A DNA stretch of 45,520 nt. Source: DATJBF01 sp035516795. Lineage in GTDB: Bacteria; Verrucomicrobiota; Verrucomicrobiia; Palsa-1439. The translations under genes were made by a program, and so were the position numbers. This document shows positions 1-8,789 of this stretch, one piece after another. The notes beneath the pieces were generated by a model. That model ran no database searches and was not told where the DNA came from. It was given only the letters and a program-made list of their open reading frames with translations. The stretch is taken from contig DATIZX010000155.1 in assembly GCA_035516795.1 (NCBI GenBank), positions 1 to 45,520 on the forward strand. Reading direction: 5' to 3'. Each line of letters begins with the position of its first letter. The first letter of the stretch is position 1.

Positions 1-1
1 C

Positions 2-355
2 ACGCTCGCGCTGGTGATCAGCAACACGAGCGATTCGAAAACGTACGGCGTCGCGTTATTTTCCGACCCCTACCATAACTTTAATTTGACCAATAGCCGA
101 GGCGACGAATTTCGCGCCACGGATGTTAGCGGCATCGATACAGCTTTTGACCGGGGCGGCACTATCTACGGTTCAGTCAGCGATCTCCCGCCGAAAAGTT
201 CGATAACGATTTCGGCGAAAAGCCAAGTACGCTGGAACGGAAGGCCGGGTGATTATCGTCCGTACCGTCTTCAGACCGTCTTGATTTTCGGCGAGGAAAA
301 GCAAGGGCGACATCCTGACCTTAGAAAATACAACCTCGTTCTGGACATCAAATGA
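2..355 (+). CDS. Hypothetical protein, C-terminal part (5' end outside window)
   Basis: The frame is open from the left edge to a TGA at 353-355, so only the last ~118 residues are visible; a GTG at 14 lies inside the reading frame and need not be the start. The visible part is rich in Ser, Thr, Asn, Asp and Tyr with no obvious membrane segment. It reads like an extracellular or periplasmic beta-rich domain, but I recognise no family. Ends 388 bases before the convergent sensor gene. Function unknown. Confidence 0.55.
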   Translation, partial: TLALVISNTSDSKTYGVALFSDPYHNFNLTNSRGDEFRATDVSGIDTAFDRGGTIYGSVSDLPPKSSITISAKSQVRWNGRPGDYRPYRLQTVLIFGEEKQGRHPDLRKYNLVLDIK

Positions 356-742
356 TTCTGCGCTTCACAGCGCACACACAACCGCATTTTTAACCCGTCC
401 GTGGTGAACCCGTTTGTCTCTTTCGGGCGAGCACGGCCATGAGGCCGCGCGCAGCCCGTCTCCCGCGTGAGCGGAAAAGGTACTGAAGTCGGGGATGCCC
501 GACTAGGGGTGAACCACGACACAACCCTTGCGAATCAAGGCTCAGACGCCGTCAGCACCTATCCCCCCGTGGGGAAGGGTGTGGGGATACCCACTCACGA
601 GGGGTTTTCGTAAAGGACGGTTCGATTGATCGTCAGAAAGGACCACTTGAACTGTCCATGAAGAAAGTTCGAGCGGAATCAAAGACAGGCACCAATTGCA
701 ACCAAGTGTGTTGCCCTCTGAAAAGCGATTTCTCAGTCGCAG
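356..742. other. Intergenic region, 387 bp, no gene recognised
   Basis: Lies between two convergent genes. It holds several short palindromes, for example TATCCCC at 560-566 pairing with GGGGATA at 583-589, but none is followed by a T run and none matches a riboswitch or small RNA known to me. ORFs here are short and show no family features. It looks like non-coding spacer, possibly with remnant repeats. Confidence 0.5.
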
Positions 743-2467
743 TTAATTTTCCCCGTCGAGGAGATGAAACATGCAGACCAAGCCAGCGACCCGGCGTTGT
801 TCGTCGCGGTACGGGATCTTGCTGGCCAAGACCCGCACCTTGCGTCCCTTGCGATCAGTCAATTCTTCTTCCCGATGCAGGACCGGCATCCCGGCCGCCA
901 GGATGGCGTTATCATCCGCGTGCAGTCGTTCCGCCAGATCTTTTGGATAGAGATCGAACACTGTCTTCCCTGCGAGATCCTCGACACTGCTAATCTGCAA
1001 GAAGGCGCGATGGGCAGCATTGTCGAACACATAACGACCCTTCGTGTCCTTGATGAACACGATATCCGGCAGGTTGTCGGTCAGAGTGCGCAGCACGCTG
1101 CGATCCTTGGCCAGCGCCTGCTCGGCGCGCTTGCGTTCGGTGATTTCGCGCGAGATCCCGAACGTGCCGACCACGTTGCCCCGCTGATCGCGCAGGGGCA
1201 TTTTCGAGGTGGACACCCAACGCTCGGTGCCATCGGCCAACGTGGAGTTTTCCTCGATGTCAACCAGCGGTTGGCCGGTCTCGATAATCTGCTGCTCGTC
1301 GGTAAAGGCCTCCTTGGCGTGCTCCTTTGTGAAGAAATCGAAATCCGTTTTGCCGATCGTTTGCGAGGGATCGCTGAGTCCGAATCGCTTTGCCTGGGCG
1401 CGACTCGACCGCAGGAATCGTCCGTCTCGGTCTTTGAAGTAGATGCTGTCAGGAATGTTTTCCAGCAGCGTCCGCATCAGGAATTGTTCGTGTTCCAATT
1501 CATGAGTGCGCTCTTTAACACGTCGCTCCAGGTCATCGTTGGCGCGGCGCAAGAAGATGGATTCCCCGCCATACCACGCCGCTGCCAGGGCCAACAGGGC
1601 GACCACACCCAACGCAATCAGATTTCTCTTCAGGTCCGCGTTTGCCCCGGCCAGGGCGATATCTGTCGGCAGACTCGCCGTCACATACAGATCGACACCG
1701 GCCCGCTTGCCGCCGACCGGATAAAAGGCGTAGAGGCGCTCGACGCCGGCAGGGTCAAACATTTCATCGCCCCCGCGTCCACGATATCGAGCCACCGCTT
1801 TGATTTGGGCTGCCTCGGGAACCATGGACCCGACGCGATACTCGACACCGCCACTGGATGTCACCCCCAAAACCGTCCCGTCGCGGTCCACCACCGAGAG
1901 CGTGGCGCCTTTCAGCGGCAGGGCTAAACTCATCTGCCGGGTGAGATAGCCGAGATCGAGAGAAACAAATAGAATCCGCGAAAGATGATTATCGGCGTTG
2001 ACGAGCGGATATCCGATATAGGCGGTCGATTGGTATTCGCCGACAGCGAATTCTTGGTTGGTCGTCACCTGCTGAAACCAGGAACTGGTATTCAACGACA
2101 GCGGCTTTTTCGTTTCCACAGCGCTGGCCATCACCTGACCATCCGGTGCTGCCACGCCGAGATTGGCGAAGAACGTATATTCCCCAATCAGGCTTTTCAG
2201 AACCGCGGTGCACCGCGTAGAATCGCCGCTGCGAACCTCGGGCAACCGAGCCAGCGTGGCGAGTAGTTGACGGGCACCCTCAATGACGCGGGTGTTGTTG
2301 GACGCCATCAGACGCGCGAGACGGTCGACATCTTCGCGAGCCGACGCAATAGCCGCAGCCCTCTGAGATCGAGCGATATAGTAGATCAATCCGAGAGAAG
2401 GCACCACGGCCAAGAGCACTACCAGGGCCAAGCGGGCACGCAGATGATTGTGGGAAGGACGGTTCAT
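743..2467 (-). CDS. Membrane sensor with periplasmic Cache-like domain and two PAS domains, no output domain
   Basis: 574 residues. A membrane segment at ~11-30 and a second at ~283-300 enclose a ~250-residue periplasmic part that looks like a double-Cache ligand-binding domain (YIGYPLVN..., SVVDRDGTVLG...). A coiled linker (RRVKERTHELEHE) leads to PAS 1 (~335-440, ending GISREITERKRAEQ) and PAS 2 (~465-568). In this architecture the PAS tandem normally feeds a histidine kinase, GGDEF or similar output, but the protein stops right after PAS 2 (MFHLLDGEN). The ATG at 2467 has a good ribosome site (AAGGAAA). Either the output domain was lost or the protein signals through a partner. Downstream of fba in the same direction, separated by a palindromic repeat. 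The ligand cannot be told. Confidence 0.85.
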   Translation of the reverse strand: MNRPSHNHLRARLALVVLLAVVPSLGLIYYIARSQRAAAIASAREDVDRLARLMASNNTRVIEGARQLLATLARLPEVRSGDSTRCTAVLKSLIGEYTFFANLGVAAPDGQVMASAVETKKPLSLNTSSWFQQVTTNQEFAVGEYQSTAYIGYPLVNADNHLSRILFVSLDLGYLTRQMSLALPLKGATLSVVDRDGTVLGVTSSGGVEYRVGSMVPEAAQIKAVARYRGRGGDEMFDPAGVERLYAFYPVGGKRAGVDLYVTASLPTDIALAGANADLKRNLIALGVVALLALAAAWYGGESIFLRRANDDLERRVKERTHELEHEQFLMRTLLENIPDSIYFKDRDGRFLRSSRAQAKRFGLSDPSQTIGKTDFDFFTKEHAKEAFTDEQQIIETGQPLVDIEENSTLADGTERWVSTSKMPLRDQRGNVVGTFGISREITERKRAEQALAKDRSVLRTLTDNLPDIVFIKDTKGRYVFDNAAHRAFLQISSVEDLAGKTVFDLYPKDLAERLHADDNAILAAGMPVLHREEELTDRKGRKVRVLASKIPYRDEQRRVAGLVCMFHLLDGEN

Positions 2468-2571
2468 GGCAGGTTTCCTTTCATTCGTTTCACCCCCGTC
2501 GGCATCATGCTAGCGAATCGACATCACAAATGCAATCCTCTTGGTGGCGAAGTAGTGTGTCAGTTTCAGAA

Positions 2572-2633
2572 CTGTAGCGGCGGTCTGCGGCCGCCGACGC
2601 CTATGATTCGACGCTCGCAGAACGCCGCTACAG
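2572..2633. repeat. 62-bp imperfect palindrome (REP/MITE-like hairpin)
   Basis: CTGTAGCGGCG at 2572-2582 is the exact reverse complement of CGCCGCTACAG at 2623-2633. After one mismatch the arms continue with TCTGCG (2584-2589) against CGCAGA (2616-2621). It lies between the end of fba and the start of the sensor gene, both read leftward. There is no T run, so it is more likely a dispersed hairpin repeat than a terminator. Confidence 0.65.
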
Positions 2634-2662
2634 CAGACTATACCAGTGCTGGTGGCGAAAAA

Positions 2663-3619
2663 CTACGCTTTACGGATTTTCGCGCGGACTTCGTCGAGCT
2701 TCCCGGCAGAACCAAGTTTCTCGTTCTTGTGCGCGATCATCTTGGCGTATTCCTCGATGTAAATCTTGCCCGGATCACGCAGGTCGAACTTGTCGGGCTG
2801 GTCGCGGAAGAACTCGCGGTGCACGCGCGTCCAGACCAGCCGGCCATCGGTGTCGATATTGACCTTGCACACGCCCATTTTCGCAGCCGGCAGGAAATCT
2901 TCTTCGGGTACACCACTGGTTTCCAACATTTTGCCGCCGGCCTTGTTAATGCGGTCCACTTCATCCTTCGGCACGCTTGAACTGCCATGCATTACTGTCG
3001 GATAACCGGGCAAACGTTTCTGAATGGCCTCAATCACTTCGAAGTGCAGTCCGAGCTTCTTGCCGGGTTCGGCCTTGAACTTGTAGGCGCCGTGGCTGGT
3101 GCCGATAGCCACCGCTAGCGAGTCGCACTTCGTCAGCTCCACAAACTTCTTCGCTTCGTCGGGATCGGTCAGGCACACATGCCCCACGATGTCTTCCTCC
3201 ACACCACCCAGGCGACCAAGTTCGGCCTCGACCGAAACCCCGCGCGCATGTGCTTTGTCCACTACGCGCTTGGTGATCTCGACATTCTTCTCAAACGGCT
3301 CGTGGCTGGCATCGATCATCACCGAACTGTAAAAACCGGAGTCGATACAGTCGTAACACGTCTGTTCGTCACCGTGGTCAAGGTGGACAGCGAAGATGGC
3401 TTCGGCAAACACCTGCTCCGAGGTGCGAATCATCGCTTCCAGGTAACGTTTATCGGTGTACTTGCGGGCGCCTTTGCTGAGCTGGATGATGAACGGCGCC
3501 TTGCTTTGCACGTTGCCTTTGAACAGGCCGACACACTGCTCCAAATTATTGATGTTGTAAGCGCCGACGGCGTACTTACCGTAGGCGGCCTTGAACAACT
3601 GCGCGGTGGTAACAATCAT
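2663..3619 (-). CDS. fba: Class II fructose-bisphosphate aldolase
   Basis: 318 residues, typical length. Catalyses reversible cleavage of fructose 1,6-bisphosphate to glyceraldehyde 3-phosphate and dihydroxyacetone phosphate in glycolysis and gluconeogenesis, in the cytoplasm. The zinc site and active site are visible: HLDHG with D81 and H82, H176 in GTSHG, H211 in MHGSSS, and the phosphate-binding NIDTD at 254-258. Starts at ATG 3619 with a strong ribosome site (AGGAGG about 8 bases upstream). It has an upstream gap of 140 bases and a palindromic repeat after it, so it is probably its own transcription unit. Confidence 0.97.
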   Translation of the reverse strand: MIVTTAQLFKAAYGKYAVGAYNINNLEQCVGLFKGNVQSKAPFIIQLSKGARKYTDKRYLEAMIRTSEQVFAEAIFAVHLDHGDEQTCYDCIDSGFYSSVMIDASHEPFEKNVEITKRVVDKAHARGVSVEAELGRLGGVEEDIVGHVCLTDPDEAKKFVELTKCDSLAVAIGTSHGAYKFKAEPGKKLGLHFEVIEAIQKRLPGYPTVMHGSSSVPKDEVDRINKAGGKMLETSGVPEEDFLPAAKMGVCKVNIDTDGRLVWTRVHREFFRDQPDKFDLRDPGKIYIEEYAKMIAHKNEKLGSAGKLDEVRAKIRKA

Positions 3620-3759
3620 TTCTAATTCCTCCTGAAAACAACGGGACCCGATTCAGCGGGTCGGGGTGAACCAACGCCTGCGTTCCAACACTAACGGAGC
3701 CTGTACGACTGCGTCAAACCAAGATTTTGGGAGAGCTTAAGTTGGCGGAGAGACAAGCC

Positions 3760-4461
3760 TCATTTCGACGTCGCACCGGCGGTGCGCTCCCCGGCCAGAC
3801 GCCTTTGCACCGCAGCCAAATTCTTCTGGTTGTTCTCACTGGGCCACAATTCATAAGCACGCGAATACTGCGTCTCCGCCTTCGTGGGGTCACCCATCTC
3901 CATGTAGATGTACCCCAGATACTCATAACCGTAGTAGTCGTTCGTGTTGCGAGCGACAATGGACTCAGCAAGGGACAGGGCTCTGGGAAAATCCTGTCGG
4001 TGTACGGCAGCGCTCACGTCATCCCAAACCCGAGTTTGGCCGGTGCTTTGCACTGCGTTCTGTTTGTCGTGTCGGACGATGGCAATAAACACCACCCCCG
4101 CGATCAGCACTCCCACTGCGAAGTAACAGGCGAATACACTGCTCTGCCTCAGCTTTCGGAGTTCAGCGAGGATCTGCTGATCAATATTCTCGTTCATCAG
4201 GGTTGGTTCTCCTGGAGATGATTCCTCTGGCGGAATGAAATCGTCCGGTAACGGCGCAAACCCTTTGTGTTCATCCAACACTCGGCACGCCCAATCGACT
4301 TGCGCCTCTTCCACCTGCAATCGTAGTTCGCCGAGAACACTGCCGTATCCCGCCGCAGCGCTGTTTTCCCCGGCGAGAAACACTGGAATACCGGCGGCCT
4401 CCAACAGAGATTTGTCATACTCTGCCTCCGCGAAATTCGTATATCGTCTGAGCGTAACCAT
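3760..4461 (-). CDS. DUF2007-like and TPR-repeat membrane protein
   Basis: 233 residues. Residues 1-75 (MVTLRRYTNFAEAEYDKSLLEAAG...) resemble the DUF2007 'putative prokaryotic signal transducing protein' module: beta strands, the AGIPVFL turn and a conserved acidic patch. A single membrane segment follows at ~108-130 (VFACYFAVGVLIAGVVFIAIV). The C-terminal ~90 residues contain tetratricopeptide-type helices (YGYEYLGYIYMEMGDPTKAE, then a second repeat). The likely layout is a cytoplasmic N-terminal domain and an extracytoplasmic TPR scaffold, but the partner is unknown. Stands alone between fba and the repeat-rich spacer. Confidence 0.75.
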   Translation of the reverse strand: MVTLRRYTNFAEAEYDKSLLEAAGIPVFLAGENSAAAGYGSVLGELRLQVEEAQVDWACRVLDEHKGFAPLPDDFIPPEESSPGEPTLMNENIDQQILAELRKLRQSSVFACYFAVGVLIAGVVFIAIVRHDKQNAVQSTGQTRVWDDVSAAVHRQDFPRALSLAESIVARNTNDYYGYEYLGYIYMEMGDPTKAETQYSRAYELWPSENNQKNLAAVQRRLAGERTAGATSK

Positions 4462-4946
4462 TCGCCACCTGCGAGACCTACAAGTCGCTTCGATGCATCA
4501 TACTCGAATTCGCGGCAGATGTGGAGTGCGCCGACCACGTGAAACGTGGCCAGTTTGACCCGCCTTCTGTTGGCCACGAAAAAGCGCAAGAGTCGCAAAA
4601 ACCTTCGTGATTCGCCGAGGACGGCATCTCGTCAAAGGGAGGTGGAATGCCTCGCCCACGGATTACACGGATTTGTCGGCAAATCGATTGCCTGCGGACG
4701 AGACCGGCATAGAGTCCCGCCCCTCCGTCTGTCATGCTGAGCTTGTCGAAGCATCTCCGTCGTACAGATGCCAGCAAAGGCCGCGACAAGGTGATGCACA
4801 GATTTCCAGCGTCAGATGGATAACGAAAAGGAAACGCTTCAAGCCGGCTTGGCAACCTCAACGAGAAGATCGCGCAGGACTCGGCGGTCAACAGTCAGTG
4901 TTTTCACACAGGCAGGAGCACCTGTGCCGCCAAAGGCTTCTGAGGG
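4462..4946. other. Intergenic region, 485 bp, carries dispersed-repeat motifs
   Basis: No credible gene: the ORFs here are short, Arg/Ser-rich frame shadows with no family features. It contains two motifs that I recognise as recurring intergenic sequences in many environmental bacterial genomes, at 4656-4674 and 4731-4757 (separate entry). It sits between the 3' end of murJ and the 5' end of the DUF2007-like gene. Confidence 0.5.
4656..4757. repeat. Two dispersed intergenic repeat motifs
   Basis: 4656-4674 reads CCACGGATTACACGGATTT, which contains the near-tandem unit ACGGATT/ACACGGATT. 4731-4757 begins GTCATGCTGAGCTTGTCGAA and continues GCATCTC. From memory, both occur repeatedly between genes in diverse bacterial genomes. 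Only one copy of each was noticed in this window, so their repeat status here rests on prior knowledge. Confidence 0.45.
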
Positions 4947-6548
4947 CTACAATTCCTTGCGGGGGCGCAACGCGTCGAGCAATTCGCCAAGCTCATCCGC
5001 GCGCAGAAGTTTGCAGGAGGCACCGAAGACAATGAGCGCCACGCCGATTGACGCGAACATATCGAGGTAACGGTTGAATTCGCAGAGCCGGTGGGTGCCG
5101 TACGCGGCAGCGGTCATCAAGACCGAGGCAATGGCAACCTTGGCGAGCGAACGCAACAAGGTGGAAACTTCAATCCGGCCAATCTTGCGCCGCATGAGTA
5201 TCAACAACAGGAAAAAATTGCAGAGCGCAACGGCTGAAGTGGACAACGCCAGTCCGGCAGCTTTCATGTTCCACGTAATCGCAAATAGATAATCCGCGCC
5301 AGCATTGATGATGACCGAGCCGACCGCCACGAACATCGGCGTGCGCGCATCGCCCAATGCGTAAAACGTCGGCGCGATAATCTTGATCGCGGCATAAGCG
5401 ACGAGGCCGACCGCGAAAGCGCGCAGGCACGACACAGTTTGCGCAGTGGCAAGCGCGTCGAACTTTCCATGCTCGTAAATCGTCGATACGACAGGATGTG
5501 CCAGCACCCACAGTCCGCACGCCGCCGGCAGGCACAGGAAGAAGGCCAGTCGGATGGAGCGAGCCAGCGTTTTTCGGAACTCGGTCATCTCGCCGCGTCC
5601 GGCGTGTTTGCTAACCGTTGGCAACGTCGCCACGCTGATCGCCACACCGAACAGGCCGATGGGAAACTGCATCAAACGAAACGCGCAGTTGAGCCAGGTC
5701 ACCGCGCCGCTGCCGGTCGGACCCGACATCATCGGCCACGAGGCAAACCATTGATCGACGAAAATATTGGCCTGCACGGCAGCAGTCCCAATCACCGATG
5801 GTCCAAGGAGTTGCAGCACATGGCGGAAACCGGGGTCATGTAAATCGAGCGTGGCCTCGTACCGGTAGCCAACCTTCCGCAAACTCGGAACCTGAATCAG
5901 CCACTGCAGCGCGCCGCCAATGAGCGTGCCGATGCTCATGCCAATCATTGCGCGTCCCGCCATTGCGGGATCGTGTAGGAAATTTGGCGCCAAGAGGAAG
6001 GCAAAGGAAAGTCCGCCGAGAATCGAGCCAACATTGAACATCATCGAGGCGCTGGCCGGCACGCCAAAACGATGTTTGGCGTTGAGCATTCCCATGGCCA
6101 ACGCTGCCAGCGCGACCATGAGCAGGAACGGGAACATGATCCGCGTCAACTTGACGGTGAGTTCGGTTTTGCCGGGAATCTCGCTGAAGCCCGGCGCGAT
6201 CAGACGCACGAGCCACGGCGCAATCACAATGCCGATGATCGTCACCACGGCGAGGACGATAATCAGTGCGTTGAGAACGAGGTTGGCCAGCCGCCAGGCC
6301 GATTTGTCCCCTTCGCCAGAAACCTTTTGCGAGAAGGTGGTGACGAAGGCTGCGGACAACGCGCCCTCGGCAAACAGGTCGCGCAACAAATTGGGGATGC
6401 GGAAGGCGGTGACAAAGGCGTCGAATTCGCGGCTGGCGCCGAAGAGAGCGGCGAGGATTTGTTCGCGGACCAACCCGAGCACGCGGCTGCCGAGAACCGC
6501 GAGGCTGACCGTGCGTGCCGAGCGAGCAACGCTGGGTTGTCCGCTCAT
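4947..6548 (-). CDS. murJ: Lipid II flippase MurJ (MviN)
   Basis: 533 residues from the chosen start. A polytopic membrane protein of the MOP superfamily that moves the peptidoglycan precursor lipid II across the inner membrane. The opening SRVLGLVREQILAALFGAS and the DAFVTAFRIPNLLRDLFAEGALSAAF stretch (partly shown here as DAFVTAFRIPNLLRDLF) are the MviN/MurJ signature, and ~13-14 hydrophobic segments follow. The frame is open further upstream, but that part lies inside waaF and is Arg-rich; the ATG at 6548 overlaps the waaF stop as ATGA and puts the family N-terminus at residue 1, so I chose it. Last gene of the lpxK-waaF-murJ run. Confidence 0.95.
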   Translation of the reverse strand: MSGQPSVARSARTVSLAVLGSRVLGLVREQILAALFGASREFDAFVTAFRIPNLLRDLFAEGALSAAFVTTFSQKVSGEGDKSAWRLANLVLNALIIVLAVVTIIGIVIAPWLVRLIAPGFSEIPGKTELTVKLTRIMFPFLLMVALAALAMGMLNAKHRFGVPASASMMFNVGSILGGLSFAFLLAPNFLHDPAMAGRAMIGMSIGTLIGGALQWLIQVPSLRKVGYRYEATLDLHDPGFRHVLQLLGPSVIGTAAVQANIFVDQWFASWPMMSGPTGSGAVTWLNCAFRLMQFPIGLFGVAISVATLPTVSKHAGRGEMTEFRKTLARSIRLAFFLCLPAACGLWVLAHPVVSTIYEHGKFDALATAQTVSCLRAFAVGLVAYAAIKIIAPTFYALGDARTPMFVAVGSVIINAGADYLFAITWNMKAAGLALSTSAVALCNFFLLLILMRRKIGRIEVSTLLRSLAKVAIASVLMTAAAYGTHRLCEFNRYLDMFASIGVALIVFGASCKLLRADELGELLDALRPRKEL

Positions 6549-7660
6549 GTTTTCCAGAAGGGCTTGGGTATAACCACGACTTTCTTGAGCACGGCGTCGA
6601 CAACGGGATCGACTTCGACGCGGTTCATGCAACGGAAGTCGATGGGGCATTCGCGCAGGAAACACGGGCTGCACTCAACTGGCTGGCGGATGATTTCACA
6701 GTCGTCACCCATCGGGCCGGTCAGTTCGGGGGACGTGGAGCCCCAAATGCTCACGACGGGCGTACCGATGGCCGCGGCGATGTGCATCGGCCCGGTATCA
6801 TTCGTCAGCAGGACTTTGCAGAACTTGAACAATGCGCACAATTCGATCAGCGTGGTTTTGCCAGCAACGTTGATGATGGTACTTTCATCGAGTTTGGCGA
6901 CGCGCAGTCTTTCCTCGATGGCGCTCGTGATGGCCATGTCGGCGCGGCTGCCGACGATCAACCACCGACAATCCGTGAACTCGGCAATCTTGATGGCGGC
7001 CTCGGCGAAGCGGTCTGGCAGCCAACGCTTGGCGGGTCCGTACTCGGCACCGGCATTGAGGGCCAAGACGGGGCGGCCGTCGTCTCGCATGAATTTACTG
7101 AGGGTTGGCATTTCTTCGATGGCGAGAAACATGCGCGGCGGAACCGGTTCGGCGTTGCCTCCCAGATATTTGATGATGTCCAGGTAGTGCAACGATTGGT
7201 GGCGAATGGAACGAAACACTTTCACCTTGAAGGTCTTGTCCGCGACGGTCCGTTTCTCGTAAACCGGGCGCTCGGAGACGGGTTGGGGAACAATGTCGGT
7301 AAGGAACAGCCGCCGCCAATGTCCCGAAAAACCGACCCGGCGGGGAATCTGGGCACGTTTGCATTCCCGGGCAGACCGAAGCGAGTTGGGGAAGATGATG
7401 GCGACATCAAACCGCCGCTCGCGCAACGCCTTGACGTTGACCTTGCGGCCGAACGGGATGATTTCATTGATGTAAGGATTGTGGCGCCAGAGATCGTGGA
7501 GTTTGCCGGGACAGAGCATGACAATGTAGGAGTCGGGCGCAAATTCGCGAAGACGCTGGATGGCCGGCATGCTCATGACCGTGTCACCAATCCAGTTGGT
7601 GCCCCGGACCAGGATCTTCGTGCCGCGGCTATCGATGGCAGATTTTGGCGACGGCGTCAT
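6545..7660 (-). CDS. waaF: LPS heptosyltransferase (family 9), WaaF type
   Basis: 371 residues. Transfers a heptose from an ADP-heptose donor to the LPS inner core on the cytoplasmic face. The N-terminus KILVRGTNWIGDTVMSMPA is the WaaF/RfaF signature. WLIVGSRAD and LLTNDTGPMHIAAAIGTP are the donor-side motifs of GT9, and a Cys-rich tail (CSPCFLRECPIDFRCM) is usual in WaaF. The frame extends to 7732, but the ATG at 7660 is closest to the family start; it overlaps the last 32 bases of lpxK. The 3' end overlaps murJ by ATGA. The exact heptose accepted is inferred from family only. Confidence 0.92.
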   Translation of the reverse strand: MTPSPKSAIDSRGTKILVRGTNWIGDTVMSMPAIQRLREFAPDSYIVMLCPGKLHDLWRHNPYINEIIPFGRKVNVKALRERRFDVAIIFPNSLRSARECKRAQIPRRVGFSGHWRRLFLTDIVPQPVSERPVYEKRTVADKTFKVKVFRSIRHQSLHYLDIIKYLGGNAEPVPPRMFLAIEEMPTLSKFMRDDGRPVLALNAGAEYGPAKRWLPDRFAEAAIKIAEFTDCRWLIVGSRADMAITSAIEERLRVAKLDESTIINVAGKTTLIELCALFKFCKVLLTNDTGPMHIAAAIGTPVVSIWGSTSPELTGPMGDDCEIIRQPVECSPCFLRECPIDFRCMNRVEVDPVVDAVLKKVVVIPKPFWKT

Positions 7661-8789
7661 CAAAGTCTTTGGCCCCTGAGATGATGCGGATTTCGACCCG
7701 CAAGTAGTAAACAGGAATATCGCGGCGGTCAACCTTCGGGAAACGCACGGCGTCCTTTTCCGTGGTGAGGATGGCGGCCGCGCCGCGTTTGAGGCTGCGG
7801 TTGATCATATTGATGATTTCTTGCTGCGTGTACCGGTGATGGTCGGCGTAGCGCTTGGCATAAATTACATTGGCGCCCAGCGCCCGCAGTCCCTCTTCAA
7901 AGCTTCCCGGGGCCGCAATGCCTGAAATAGCAGCAACATTCAGGCCCCGCAATTCCTTCAGCGGATGCCGTTCCCCGCTGAAGACGTCCTGGAAATAAAG
8001 AGGCTGATGGGCGCACTCGATGATTTCGGCATGGTCGTTGAATTGGCGGATGGCCTTGCGGAGTTTGTCTGCGCCAAACTTGCTGGACTTCGTGATGAAA
8101 ATGTAGTCGGCGCGTTTGAGGTTGGTGATCGGCTCGCGCAATGTGCCGCGCGGCAGAAGATAATGGTTGCCGAACGGGTTGTTGCGATCGATGAGACAAA
8201 TATCGAGACGACTCTTGAGCGCCAGGTATTGAAAGCCGTCGTCCAGCAGCAGTGTATCGCAGCCATACTTGGAAATGGCGTAGCGGCCACTCTTGACGCG
8301 GTTCTTATCGACGAGAACGACAACGTCTTTCAGATTGGAAGCCAACATATAGGGTTCGTCGCCCGCCTGTTCGCTGTCGAGTAGCAAGGAACGACCGTCG
8401 GAAACCACCTTGGGGGGGACGCGGTCCTCCTGGAAAGTGATTCGGGTCAGGATGCGCTGCCAGAGTGGACGCGGAACGCTTTTGTAGCCACGCGAGAGAA
8501 TGGCGACGCGACGACCGCGCTGCTGCAGCGCCCGCGCGAAGACTTCGACCACCGGCGTTTTGCCGGTGCCGCCGACGGAAAGGTTGCCGATGCTAACCAC
8601 CTGACAACCCAGCGTGTGATCGCGAAAAATGCGGTGCTGCCACAGGTACAGATAAATCTGTATTCCGCCCTGATAAATCTTGGACATCCCGAGCAACGTG
8701 GCACTGGTCAGTCTCGCCGGCCAATCCCGGCGCCGTTCGAAGATGACGTCGAGAACGTACTGTTCGACGTTTTCAGTCCATTGCCACAT
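7629..8789 (-). CDS. lpxK: Tetraacyldisaccharide 4'-kinase (lipid A 4'-kinase)
   Basis: 386 residues. Phosphorylates the 4' position of the lipid A disaccharide precursor at the inner face of the cytoplasmic membrane. The Walker A loop GNLSVGGTGKTPVV is at ~68-81, preceded by an amphipathic membrane-anchoring N-terminus. RGYKS, SDGRSLL, AGDEPYMLA and LLDDGFQYLAL are further LpxK motifs, and the C-terminal part has AAISGIAAPGSFEEGL and LTTEKDAVRF. Together with waaF this shows the host makes a lipopolysaccharide outer membrane. First gene of the leftward run; 240 bases separate it from the divergent glycosyltransferase gene. No clear ribosome site before the ATG at 8789, so the start could lie slightly inside. 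Confidence 0.95.
   Translation of the reverse strand: MWQWTENVEQYVLDVIFERRRDWPARLTSATLLGMSKIYQGGIQIYLYLWQHRIFRDHTLGCQVVSIGNLSVGGTGKTPVVEVFARALQQRGRRVAILSRGYKSVPRPLWQRILTRITFQEDRVPPKVVSDGRSLLLDSEQAGDEPYMLASNLKDVVVLVDKNRVKSGRYAISKYGCDTLLLDDGFQYLALKSRLDICLIDRNNPFGNHYLLPRGTLREPITNLKRADYIFITKSSKFGADKLRKAIRQFNDHAEIIECAHQPLYFQDVFSGERHPLKELRGLNVAAISGIAAPGSFEEGLRALGANVIYAKRYADHHRYTQQEIINMINRSLKRGAAAILTTEKDAVRFPKVDRRDIPVYYLRVEIRIISGAKDFDDAVAKICHR

Noticed and set aside
369..400. Possible terminator after the first gene
   Set aside because: Stem of only 5 bp (TGCGC/GCGCA) with the T run 11 bases away; not convincing.
677..693. AATCAAAGACAGGCACC, resembling sequences seen near REP-associated transposases
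   Set aside because: Single short match from memory with no palindrome or transposase nearby; too weak to call.
764..1927. Long rightward ORF (387 codons)
   Set aside because: It is antisense to the PAS sensor gene, which has clear domains; its translation is low-complexity and family-free.
6072..7684. Long rightward ORFs over murJ and waaF
   Set aside because: Open only because of the base composition of the opposite strand; no recognisable protein features.
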